5,916 bases of DNA from Hyphomicrobiales bacterium. Lineage in GTDB: Bacteria; Pseudomonadota; Alphaproteobacteria; Rhizobiales; Devosiaceae. The stretch spans positions 1-5,916 of the forward strand of contig JAQGKB010000110.1 of assembly GCA_028290345.1 (NCBI GenBank). Reading direction: 5' to 3'. Position 1 is the first letter of the stretch. The number at the start of each line of letters is the position of its first letter. This document shows, piece after piece, positions 1-5,445 of the stretch. Under the pieces are notes generated by a model that saw only the letters and a list, made by a program, of their open reading frames with translations, was not told the DNA's origin and ran no database searches. Both the position numbers and the translations under genes were made by a program.

Positions 1-1118
1 TGCCGGACGGCCGCTCGCGCGAGGTCGGCATCACGCGCCTGCATCTGGAGCAGGACGCGGGCAAGAGCCTGCATGATCAGCATCCGACAAAGACCTATGT
101 CGATCTCAATCGCTCCGGCATCGCGCTGATGGAGATCGTCTCAAAACCGGATTTGCGCTCGGCGGACGAGGCCAAGGCGTACCTTTCCAAGCTGCGCACC
201 ATCCTGCGCTATCTCGGCACCTGCGACGGCAATATGGAGGAGGGCTCGATGCGCGCCGACGTCAACGTGTCGGTGCGCCGGCCGGGCGGCGAGTTCGGCA
301 CGCGCTGCGAGATCAAGAACGTCAATTCCATCCGCTTTGCCGGGCAGGCGATCGAATACGAGGCGCGCCGGCAGGTGGATATTCTGGAGGAAGGCGGCAG
401 CATCGACCAGGAGACGCGGCTCTATGATCCGCGGCTGGGCGAGACGCGTTCGATGCGCAGCAAGGAAGAGGCGCACGATTATCGCTATTTCCCCGATCCG
501 GACCTGCTGCCGCTGGAATTCGACGATGAATTCATCGCGCGCATGCGGGTAGGGCTGCCGGAACTGCCGGATGAGAAGAAGGCGCGCTTCATCCGCGACT
601 ACGGGCTCAGCCACTACGATGCATCGGTGCTGATCCTCGAGCGCGAGACGGCGGATTATTTCGAAGCTGCGGTGGCGCATGGCGGCAAGCAGCGCGACGG
701 CAAGGCGGTGGCGAACTTGGTGATGGGCGACGTTTCGGCGTTCGCCAACAATTCCGGGCTGTCAGTTTTCGAGACGCACATCACGCCGTCGCAGGTGGCG
801 GGGATCGTCGATCTGGTCGCGGACGGCACGATTTCCAGCAAGATCGCCAAGGACGTGCTGGCGATCATCATCGATGAGGACAAGACCGCGGACCCGGCAA
901 AGCTCGTCGAAGAGCGCGGCATGAAGCAGGTGACGGACCTGGGCGCTATCGAGAAGGTGGTGGACGAGATCATCGCGGCCAATCCGGACCAGGTGGCCAA
1001 GGTTCTGGCCAAGCCGACGCTGATCGGGTGGTTCGTCGGGCAGGCGATGAAGGCCTCGGGCGGGAAAGCTAATCCGCAGGCGCTGAATGAGATTTTGAAG
1101 CGGAAGTTGGGGATTTAG
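1..1118 (+). CDS. gatB: Asp/Glu-tRNA amidotransferase subunit B (3' part, start outside window)
   Basis: GatB is the subunit of the cytoplasmic GatCAB complex that binds misacylated Glu-tRNA(Gln) or Asp-tRNA(Asn) and activates its side chain; ammonia from the GatA glutaminase then makes Gln-tRNA or Asn-tRNA. The reading frame is open from base 3, so the gene begins upstream. About 371 residues are visible and roughly 130 are missing compared with the usual length near 490-500. In order one sees HLEQDAGKS, YVDLNRSG.ALMEIVSKPD, MRADVNVSV, EIKNVNS, QETR and SKEEAHDYRYFPDPDL, all hallmarks of the catalytic cradle domain. The helical tail/YqeY-like tRNA-binding region follows, with NLVMGDVSAF and a C-terminal GWFVGQ.MKASGGKANP motif. 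The TAG stop at 1116-1118 gives a normal C-terminus. No U-rich terminator follows; the first structure downstream is the inverted repeat at 1150. The identification is secure. Confidence 0.97.
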   Translation, partial: PDGRSREVGITRLHLEQDAGKSLHDQHPTKTYVDLNRSGIALMEIVSKPDLRSADEAKAYLSKLRTILRYLGTCDGNMEEGSMRADVNVSVRRPGGEFGTRCEIKNVNSIRFAGQAIEYEARRQVDILEEGGSIDQETRLYDPRLGETRSMRSKEEAHDYRYFPDPDLLPLEFDDEFIARMRVGLPELPDEKKARFIRDYGLSHYDASVLILERETADYFEAAVAHGGKQRDGKAVANLVMGDVSAFANNSGLSVFETHITPSQVAGIVDLVADGTISSKIAKDVLAIIIDEDKTADPAKLVEERGMKQVTDLGAIEKVVDEIIAANPDQVAKVLAKPTLIGWFVGQAMKASGGKANPQALNEILKRKLGI

Positions 1119-1149
1119 GGAGGCGGGGCGGGGCCCTTTCAGTAGGCCG

Positions 1150-1248
1150 CACCCCTCGCGCTCGACGCGAGGGCCCAGACTGCATGCGGTGGTGCTTGCC
1201 ACCAGTCTGGGTTCTCGCGTCAAGCGCGAGAATGACGAATGAGGGGTG
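1150..1248. repeat. Long imperfect inverted repeat (hairpin) downstream of gatB
   Basis: The arms at 1155-1181 and 1204-1230 are 27 bases each and match at 24 of 27 positions when one is reverse-complemented. In plus-strand RNA two of the three mismatches would be G-U pairs. The 22-base loop contains a second small stem, GGTGG (1188-1192) with CCACC (1199-1203), and the palindrome GCATGC. An outer 8-base pair of arms, CACCCCTC (1150-1157) and GAGGGGTG (1241-1248), extends the symmetry. There is no following T-run, so this is not a classical intrinsic terminator, although so strong a hairpin could still slow polymerase or protect the gatB mRNA 3' end. It looks like a non-coding dispersed palindromic element of the kind scattered through Hyphomicrobiales intergenic regions. 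Copy number cannot be judged from this window. Confidence 0.85.
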
Positions 1249-1287
1249 GGGCGGGAATGACGGTGGGGATGGTGCGTTATCGCCCCC

Positions 1288-1548
1288 TTACGCCGCGACC
1301 CGCCGTAGCCGTTTCACCACCCGCCCATCCATCACCACCAGCCCGATGAAGATCACGGCCATGCCGAAAAGGTGAATCGGCTGGATGACTTCGTGCAGCA
1401 GGCTCACGCCGAGGATGATGGCGGAGAGTGGGGCGATGAAGGTGGTGATTGTGAAGTTGGTGGCGCCGATGCGGGGCAGCAGGCGGTACATCAGCAGGAA
1501 CGAAAAGCTGGTCGAGACGAGGCCAATGCCGAGCAGCGGGTTGGGGGC
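1288..1548 (-). pseudogene. C-terminal remnant of an EamA/DMT-family transporter
   Basis: On the minus strand an open frame runs from just inside an in-frame TAG (1549-1551) to a TAA at 1288-1290 and encodes 86 residues. They read as the end of the second EamA domain: a hydrophobic segment LLGIGLVSTSFSFLL, then MYRLLPRIGATN, a helix around FIAPLSAIILGVSLL, the short HEVI turn, a last helix LFGMAVIFIGLVVMDGR, and a basic tail RVVKRLRRVAA. This is the usual pattern at the C-terminus of drug/metabolite exporters, normally about 290-300 residues with ten membrane helices. Roughly 200 N-terminal residues are absent. The frame breaks near 1549, and the DNA beyond it is palindromic repeat sequence followed by purN, so the missing part is not elsewhere in the window. 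An internal ATG at 1489-1491 could start a 67-residue product, but no ribosome binding site supports one. Substrate unknown; almost certainly non-functional as a transporter. Confidence 0.8.
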
Positions 1549-1575
1549 CTATCGAGGGGAGCGGAGTTCGTGGCG

Positions 1576-1616
1576 ACCCCCCTCCCAACCTCCCCCACAA
1601 AAGGGGGGAGGTGCCG
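1576..1616 (+). repeat. C-rich palindromic repeat, copy A
   Basis: This 41-base unit contains a perfect 9-base-pair hairpin, ACCTCCCCC (1588-1596) with GGGGGAGGT (1604-1612), preceded by a second C-rich tract (1576-1586) and ending in GTGCCG. A close copy lies in opposite orientation at 1656-1694. Short C-rich palindromes with an ACAAGGGGGAGG-like core are abundant between genes in many Hyphomicrobiales genomes. They carry no protein and are thought to behave like REP/MITE-type elements. The strand given is arbitrary. Confidence 0.8.
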
Positions 1617-1655
1617 GGTGGTGGTTTTTGGCAAGGCCCTGCCCAGCGTACAGCG

Positions 1656-1694
1656 CGGCACCCTCCCCCTTGTGGGGAGGGTTGGGGAGGGGGT
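1656..1694 (-). repeat. C-rich palindromic repeat, copy B (inverted relative to copy A)
   Basis: Read on the minus strand this 39-base unit has the same order of parts as copy A: C-rich tract, AACCC, stem, ACAA loop, G-rich stem, GTGCCG. On the plus strand the perfect stem is ACCCTCCCC (1660-1668) with GGGGAGGGT (1674-1682). With copy A it forms a larger inverted repeat of about 119 bases around a 39-base spacer (1617-1655) that has no recognisable coding content. A facing pair is a typical configuration for REP-like or MITE-like elements. Confidence 0.8.
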
Positions 1695-1742
1695 GGCCCG
1701 GAGCGCGGGCTCAGTTGTTGGTTCTTCCTGCCGAGTCAGCAT

Positions 1743-1790
1743 ACCCCTCATCCGCCCTTCGGGCACCTTCTCCCACACGGGGAGAAGGGA
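1743..1790. repeat. Double-hairpin palindromic repeat next to the purN stop
   Basis: Two hairpins stand side by side: GCCC-TTC-GGGC (1754-1764), then CCTTCTCCC (1766-1774) with GGGAGAAGG (1780-1788) around an ACACG loop. The lead-in CCCTCATCCGCCC and the TTCTCCC...GGGAGAAGG core are characteristic of a repeat family found in many Hyphomicrobiales and distinct from copies A and B. It begins about 10 bases beyond the purN TAA on the transcribed minus strand. It could therefore stop or slow transcription or stabilise the purMN mRNA end, but there is no U-tract, so a terminator role is only inferred. Confidence 0.75.
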
Positions 1791-1799
1791 GACCGGGGC

Positions 1800-2417
1800 T
1801 TATCGGGGCGTGTGGATGACCTCGTCACCCACCAAGCGCGCACGGCCGGAGGCGAGTTCCGCCAGCGCCAGCGGATAGAGCCGGTGTTCTTCCACCAGCA
1901 CCCGGGCTTGCAGGCTCTCGGCGGTGTCGCCCGGCAGCACGGGGATGCGGGATTGGGTGAGGGTGGGGCCTTCGTCGAGGCCGGGGGTGACGAAATGCAC
2001 GGTGCAGCCGTGCTCGGCGGCGCCCGCCTTAAGCGCCCGGTCGTGGGTGTGGAGGCCGCGGAATTCGGGGAGCAGGGATGGGTGGATGTTGATCATCCGG
2101 CCGAGCCAGTTGCCCGTGAATTCGGGGGTCAGGATGCGCATGAAGCCAGCGAGGCAAACGAATTCGGCGTTCCAGCCGGTCAGCACCGCGTGCAGCGCGG
2201 CGTCGAACGCCTCGCGCGAAGCATAGTCGCGGTGCGAGCGGATGGCGGTGGCGATGCCTTCGGCCGCTGCCGTCTGCAGGCCGGCGGCGTCGGGCTTGTT
2301 GGAGAGCACACCAATGATTTCAGCGGGATAATCCGAGGCCTTCGCGGCTTCGATCAGCGCGGTCATATTGGAGCCGCGGCCGGAGATGAGGACGGCGACG
2401 CGTTTCCGGGCGGTCAC
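1800..2417 (-). CDS. purN: Phosphoribosylglycinamide formyltransferase (GART)
   Basis: PurN transfers a formyl group from 10-formyl-tetrahydrofolate to GAR, the third step of cytoplasmic de novo purine synthesis. The 205-residue product has the usual length. It shows the phosphate-binding loop ISGRGSNM (residues 11-18), the SNKPDA.GL segment (39-47), CLAGFMRIL (88-96) and the catalytic region INIHPSLLPEFRGLHTH (109-125) with Asn110 and His112. Asp148 in GLDEGPTLTQ completes the catalytic triad. The start is taken as GTG at 2415-2417, because its GTGA overlaps the purM TGA stop and the conserved fold begins five residues later. The open frame continues upstream only as out-of-frame purM sequence without homology. 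No Shine-Dalgarno sequence stands out before this GTG, so translation probably depends on ribosomes finishing purM. The gene ends TAA at 1800-1802, close to a palindromic repeat. Confidence 0.96.
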   Translation of the reverse strand: MTARKRVAVLISGRGSNMTALIEAAKASDYPAEIIGVLSNKPDAAGLQTAAAEGIATAIRSHRDYASREAFDAALHAVLTGWNAEFVCLAGFMRILTPEFTGNWLGRMINIHPSLLPEFRGLHTHDRALKAGAAEHGCTVHFVTPGLDEGPTLTQSRIPVLPGDTAESLQARVLVEEHRLYPLALAELASGRARLVGDEVIHTPR

Positions 2418-3490
2418 AGCGTGAGGCTGTTCTCGAAGGTCACCGGCTCGGTGCCGCGCTCGGTGAGACGGCCAACGATGGCGGCGGTTTCGCCTGCGGC
2501 GTTGAGGTGATCGACGAGTTTTTGCGCGTCTTCGGCGGCAACAGCGGCCAGCATGCCGACGCCGCAATTGAAGGTCCGCAGCATTTCACGCTCCTCCAGC
2601 CCGCCGACGCGCGCCAGCCAACCGAAGACCGGCGGCACGGTGATGGCGCTGAGGTCGATATGCGCGCCAAGCGCTTCCGGCAGCACGCGCGGAATGTTGT
2701 CGATAAAGCCACCGCCGGTGATGTGGGCCAGCGCCTTGATGCCGATCCCGGCTTTCAGCGCCGAGAGCAGTGGCTTAACGTAAATCCGGGTGGGGACCAA
2801 CAGCGCGTCGGCCAGGGTCATGTCCTCGGCGAAGGGGGCGGGCAGGTACCAATCGGTGCCGGCGATCTCGACGATCTTGCGCACCAGCGAAAAGCCGTTG
2901 GAATGGATGCCGGAGGAGGCGATGGCGACCAGCGCATCGCCCGCCTGCAGATCATTGCGCGGCAGCAGCGTACCGCGTTCGGCGGCGCCGACGGCAAAGC
3001 CGGCAAGGTCATAATCCTTGCCGTGATACATGCCCGGCATTTCGGCGGTTTCGCCGCCGATCAGGGCGCAGCCGGCGATGCGGCAGCCTTCGGCAATGCC
3101 TTCGACGATGGCGGTGCCGGTGGCCACATCGAGCCGGCCGGTGGCGAAATAATCGAGGAAGAACAAGGGCTCGGCGCCCTGCACGATGATGTCGTTGACG
3201 CACATCGCAACGAGGTCGATGCCGATGGTGGAATGCTGGCCGGTGTCTATAGCTATCTTGAGCTTTGTACCGACGCCATCATTGGCGGCGACCAGTATCG
3301 GATCGACAAAGCCGGCCGCCTTGAGATCGAACAGGCCCCCGAAACCGCCGATTTCGGCATCGGCGCCGGGCCGACGGGTCGAGCGCACGGCGGGCTTGAT
3401 GGCTTCGACCAGCGCATTGCCCGCATCGATATCGACGCCGGCCTGCTTATATGACAGGCCATTTGGTGGCAGGTTTTGCGCGTCGGACAT
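2414..3490 (-). CDS. purM: Phosphoribosylformylglycinamidine cyclo-ligase (AIR synthetase)
   Basis: PurM closes the imidazole ring, converting FGAM and ATP to aminoimidazole ribonucleotide, the fifth step of IMP synthesis. With the ATG at 3488-3490 the protein has 358 residues, normal for the family. Visible motifs are GLSYKQAGVDIDAGN near the N-terminus, NDGVGTK (about 70-76), MCVNDIIVQGAEPLFFLDY (96-114), GGETAEMPGMY (145-155), ASSGIHSNGFSLVRK (191-205), ITGGGFIDNIPRVLP (257-271) and FNCGVGM (307-313). These cover the ATP-binding N-terminal and the C-terminal PurM/AIRS domains. An in-frame GTG at 3500-3502 would add four residues (MTRL). ATG is preferred because it is the stronger codon, a weak AAGG lies just before it, and homologues usually begin shortly before NGLSYK. 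The gene is first in a purM-purN operon, divergent from the membrane protein gene at 3621. Confidence 0.97.
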   Translation of the reverse strand: MSDAQNLPPNGLSYKQAGVDIDAGNALVEAIKPAVRSTRRPGADAEIGGFGGLFDLKAAGFVDPILVAANDGVGTKLKIAIDTGQHSTIGIDLVAMCVNDIIVQGAEPLFFLDYFATGRLDVATGTAIVEGIAEGCRIAGCALIGGETAEMPGMYHGKDYDLAGFAVGAAERGTLLPRNDLQAGDALVAIASSGIHSNGFSLVRKIVEIAGTDWYLPAPFAEDMTLADALLVPTRIYVKPLLSALKAGIGIKALAHITGGGFIDNIPRVLPEALGAHIDLSAITVPPVFGWLARVGGLEEREMLRTFNCGVGMLAAVAAEDAQKLVDHLNAAGETAAIVGRLTERGTEPVTFENSLTL

Positions 3491-3565
3491 AAGCCTTGTC
3501 ACCCGGTTGTTTAGAGGGCACTTTCGGCGGGCAGTAACGGAAACGGTTGAAGTTTTCGAGCCTGA

Positions 3566-3587
3566 CCGCTAACAGGCCTGATAGCGG
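3566..3587. promoter_or_regulatory. Near-perfect 22-base palindrome in the divergent promoter region
   Basis: The arms CCGCTA (3566-3571) and TAGCGG (3582-3587) surround a central CAGGCCTG (3573-3580). Twenty of the 22 bases are symmetric, the only failure being the A/A pair at 3572 and 3581. The site lies between two divergent genes and covers the predicted purM -10 box. That is the expected position for an operator bound by a dimeric repressor. A hairpin in an RNA leader is the alternative. No regulator family is recognised from the motif. Confidence 0.45.
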
Positions 3588-3607
3588 CTCCACTAATGCG
3601 GCGCAAG
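3579..3607 (-). promoter_or_regulatory. Predicted sigma-70-type promoter for purMN
   Basis: On the minus strand CTTGCG (3607-3602) and CTATCA (3584-3579) are separated by exactly 17 bases. Each matches four of six positions of the alphaproteobacterial housekeeping pattern (CTTGAC and CTATAT). Transcription would begin near 3572 and leave a leader of about 80 bases before the purM ATG. The -10 box sits inside the 22-base palindrome. This is a by-eye prediction without scoring. Confidence 0.4.
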
Positions 3608-3620
3608 GGTTGCCCGGCTG

Positions 3621-4712
3621 ATGACATGGCAAAATCAGATCAAGATCTGGGTGGCGTTCCTGCTCATCAGCATTCTGGTGCTGTGGGTATTTCGCGGCAT
3701 CATCCTGCCGTTCGTCGTCGGTTTGACGCTGGCCTATATCCTCAACCCATTGGTCGGCATGGTGCAAAAGCTCGGCCTCAACCGCGCCTGGGCGACTGCC
3801 GTGGTGCTCGGCACGGTGCTGTTGACCATCACAGGAGTCTTGTTCCTGATCGTGCCGCTGCTGACCCAGCAGATCGTCGGGCTGGCTTACCGATTGCCGG
3901 GCTATGTCATCGACCTGCAGGGGCTGGCCAACAAATGGGTTCCGGCGCTGAATGAATGGCTGGGGCCGGAGCGCGCCCTGCAGCTGGAAAAGAGCATCAC
4001 CGACTTCTCCAACGCCCTCAATGTCGCGACCTTCGTTACCTCGAGCCTTGCTCAAAGCGGGCTGACGCTGCTCAGTGCGTTGGCGCTGTCGGTGGTTACG
4101 GCGGTGGTGGCGTTCTACCTGCTGCTCGATTGGGAGGGCATGGTGCACGGGCTGGATAACCTGCTGCCGCGCGACTACCAGACCGAAATCCGCAACGTGC
4201 TCAACGAGATCGATCGTTCGATGGCGGCCGTGGTGCGCGGGCAGGGCAGCGTGGTGCTGGTGTTGTGCTTCTATTATGCCACCGCGCTTTCGATCACCGG
4301 GCTGAGCTTTGGCCTCGCCATCGGGCTGATGGCGGGACTGTTGAGTTTTGTGCCGTTCGTCGGCTTCCTCACCGGGTTCGTGCTCTCGATGATCATCGCG
4401 TTGGTGCAGTTCTGGCCGAACTGGTGGCTGGTTCTCGCCATCTTCATGGTGTTCATGGTCGGGCAGTTCCTCGAGGGCAATATCCTCTATCCAAAGCTTG
4501 TCGGCTCCAGCATCGGCATCAATCCTGTGTGGCTGATGTTCTCGCTGTTCGCTTTTGCGCTGTTGTTCGGATATGTCGGGCTGCTGCTCGCCGTGCCTTT
4601 GTCGGCGATCACGGCGGTGCTGACGCGGTATATGATCCGCAAGTACAAGCAGAGTGCGCTTTACCGAGGACAGAACGGTGACCAGGGTGTCGATACCAGC
4701 GTTGCCGACTAG
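3621..4712 (+). CDS. AI-2E/PerM-family transporter-like membrane protein
   Basis: This 363-residue inner-membrane protein belongs to the AI-2E transporter (PerM/YdiK-like) family; length and layout are typical. Hydrophobic segments fall at about 9-24, 26-45, 58-83, 148-170, 209-227, 229-262, 267-283 and 303-337, with a soluble stretch (84-145) after the third. Family marks are LSFVPFVGF (241-249), EGNILYPKLVGSSIGINP (285-302) and FGYVGLLLAVPLSA (316-329). The C-terminus is short, basic then acidic. Members include exporters of AI-2 and proteins implicated in sodium/proton antiport or permease-like roles, so the substrate here cannot be assigned and the name should not be read as proof of quorum sensing. 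The ATG at 3621 has AAGGG 11 bases upstream (3605-3609). Its 3' end overlaps hdaA by 35 bases, and this position before hdaA and ppk suggests co-transcription. Confidence 0.93.
   Translation: MTWQNQIKIWVAFLLISILVLWVFRGIILPFVVGLTLAYILNPLVGMVQKLGLNRAWATAVVLGTVLLTITGVLFLIVPLLTQQIVGLAYRLPGYVIDLQGLANKWVPALNEWLGPERALQLEKSITDFSNALNVATFVTSSLAQSGLTLLSALALSVVTAVVAFYLLLDWEGMVHGLDNLLPRDYQTEIRNVLNEIDRSMAAVVRGQGSVVLVLCFYYATALSITGLSFGLAIGLMAGLLSFVPFVGFLTGFVLSMIIALVQFWPNWWLVLAIFMVFMVGQFLEGNILYPKLVGSSIGINPVWLMFSLFAFALLFGYVGLLLAVPLSAITAVLTRYMIRKYKQSALYRGQNGDQGVDTSVAD
4666..4670 (+). promoter_or_regulatory. Ribosome binding site that sets the hdaA start
   Basis: GAGGA lies seven bases before the GTG at 4678, inside the end of the upstream membrane-protein gene. 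It favours this GTG over the in-frame GTGs at 4654 and 4687, which have no well-spaced purine-rich sequence. Confidence 0.7.
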
Positions 4713-5445
4713 GACGACCGAACCCGCCCGCGTTGAGCGGGGCCAGTTGCCGCTCGAACTTGGTCACACCCCCTCGCATGCCGAAGCCGATTTCATGGTC
4801 GGAGAAGGCAACAAGCTGGCCTATGCGCACCTGACGGCGTTTCCAAAATGGCCGGGGCCATTGACGCTGGTCATCGGGCCGGCGAGTTCGGGGAAATCGC
4901 ACCTGGGACGGATCTGGAGCGAACGGGCGGGTGCTTCCGCCGCGCCGCCGGGCGAAATCGAGGCCATGGCGCAGGCCGGCGGGCAGGTGCCGCTGCTGGT
5001 CGAAGACGTCGACCGGCTTGATTATGACGAGGCGGCGCTATTTCATCTGCTGAACCAGTCGATGCGCGACCGGCGTCCGCTGCTCTTGACGGCGAGGCAG
5101 GCCATCGCCAATTGGCCGTACAGGACCGATGATCTAAAATCGCGAGCGCGTCTCGCGACCCATGTTGTGCTGGCCTCGACCGATGATATCGAGTTGTCGC
5201 AAATATTTGTGAAACTGTTCGGTGATCGGCAAGTGGCGGTCGATCCGAGGATTATCGGGTATATTGTACCCCGGATGGAACGTTCGCCCGAGGAGGCGGT
5301 CGTGCTGGCGGAAATGATGGACAGGTTGGCGCTGGCCCGGGGCACGGCGATCAATCGAGCGGTTGCGGCCGAGGCGCTCGCCCTGCGCTACGCCCAGCGC
5401 GGCGGTGACGCGCAGCCGCATCCTGAGGAGAGTGACGATGAATGA
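4678..5445 (+). CDS. hdaA: DnaA regulatory inactivator HdaA (Hda family AAA+ protein)
   Basis: Hda proteins bind the DNA-loaded sliding clamp and stimulate ATP hydrolysis on DnaA, preventing repeated initiation of replication. From the GTG at 4678 the product has 255 residues. The N-terminus carries GQLPLELG (22-29), whose QLPLEL fits the clamp-binding hexapeptide of this family. A DnaA-like AAA+ domain follows: Walker A GPASSGKS (67-74), Walker B LLVEDVDRL (106-114), sensor-1 region PLLLTARQ (134-141), box VII DLKSR with the probable arginine finger Arg156, and a sensor-2 region near ERSPEEA with Arg202. There is no DnaA-type DNA-binding domain IV; the protein ends in an acidic tail, as expected for Hda. 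All three candidate starts are GTG; 4678 was chosen from the GAGGA seven bases upstream. The gene overlaps the preceding one by 35 bases and ppk by 8, implying translational coupling. Confidence 0.94.
   Translation: MTRVSIPALPTRTTEPARVERGQLPLELGHTPSHAEADFMVGEGNKLAYAHLTAFPKWPGPLTLVIGPASSGKSHLGRIWSERAGASAAPPGEIEAMAQAGGQVPLLVEDVDRLDYDEAALFHLLNQSMRDRRPLLLTARQAIANWPYRTDDLKSRARLATHVVLASTDDIELSQIFVKLFGDRQVAVDPRIIGYIVPRMERSPEEAVVLAEMMDRLALARGTAINRAVAAEALALRYAQRGGDAQPHPEESDDE
5425..5430 (+). promoter_or_regulatory. Strong ribosome binding site for ppk inside hdaA
   Basis: GAGGAG lies seven bases before the ATG at 5438 and falls in the last codons of hdaA, so ppk has its own good initiation signal despite overlapping the upstream gene by 8 bases. 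Confidence 0.75.

Noticed and set aside
141..680. 179-residue minus-strand open frame opposite gatB
   Set aside because: It is a shadow of the conserved gatB frame, with Arg/Ala-rich composition and no motif.
1277..1600. 107-residue minus-strand open frame overlapping the EamA remnant in another frame
   Set aside because: It has a Pro/His/Arg-rich low-complexity composition, while the alternative frame gives a clear EamA C-terminus.
1576..1790. Possible CRISPR-like array from the repeated C-rich units
   Set aside because: The two C-rich units are inverted, not direct, repeats, there is a single spacer, and the third element differs in sequence; no cas gene is present.
1611..2510. 299-residue plus-strand open frame across the repeats and opposite purN
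   Set aside because: It begins inside palindromic repeat sequence and then lies antisense to purN; no domain-like pattern is visible.
2507..3454. 315-residue plus-strand open frame opposite purM
   Set aside because: It is entirely antisense to a full-length, motif-complete purM, has a glycine/alanine/aspartate-rich composition typical of GC-rich shadow frames, and resembles no family I know.
3534..3549. Repeated AACGG words in the purM upstream region
   Set aside because: The copies are only five bases long and one base apart; too short to separate from chance in GC-rich DNA.
3447..4148. 233-residue minus-strand open frame opposite the AI-2E-family gene
   Set aside because: It is rich in Gln, His and Arg, as expected from the reverse of a membrane-protein gene, and covers the divergent promoter region; nothing recognisable.
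3621..4712. Reading the AI-2E-family gene as evidence of autoinducer-2 signalling
   Set aside because: The family is functionally mixed, and neither luxS nor Lsr-type genes are in the window, so only family membership is supported.
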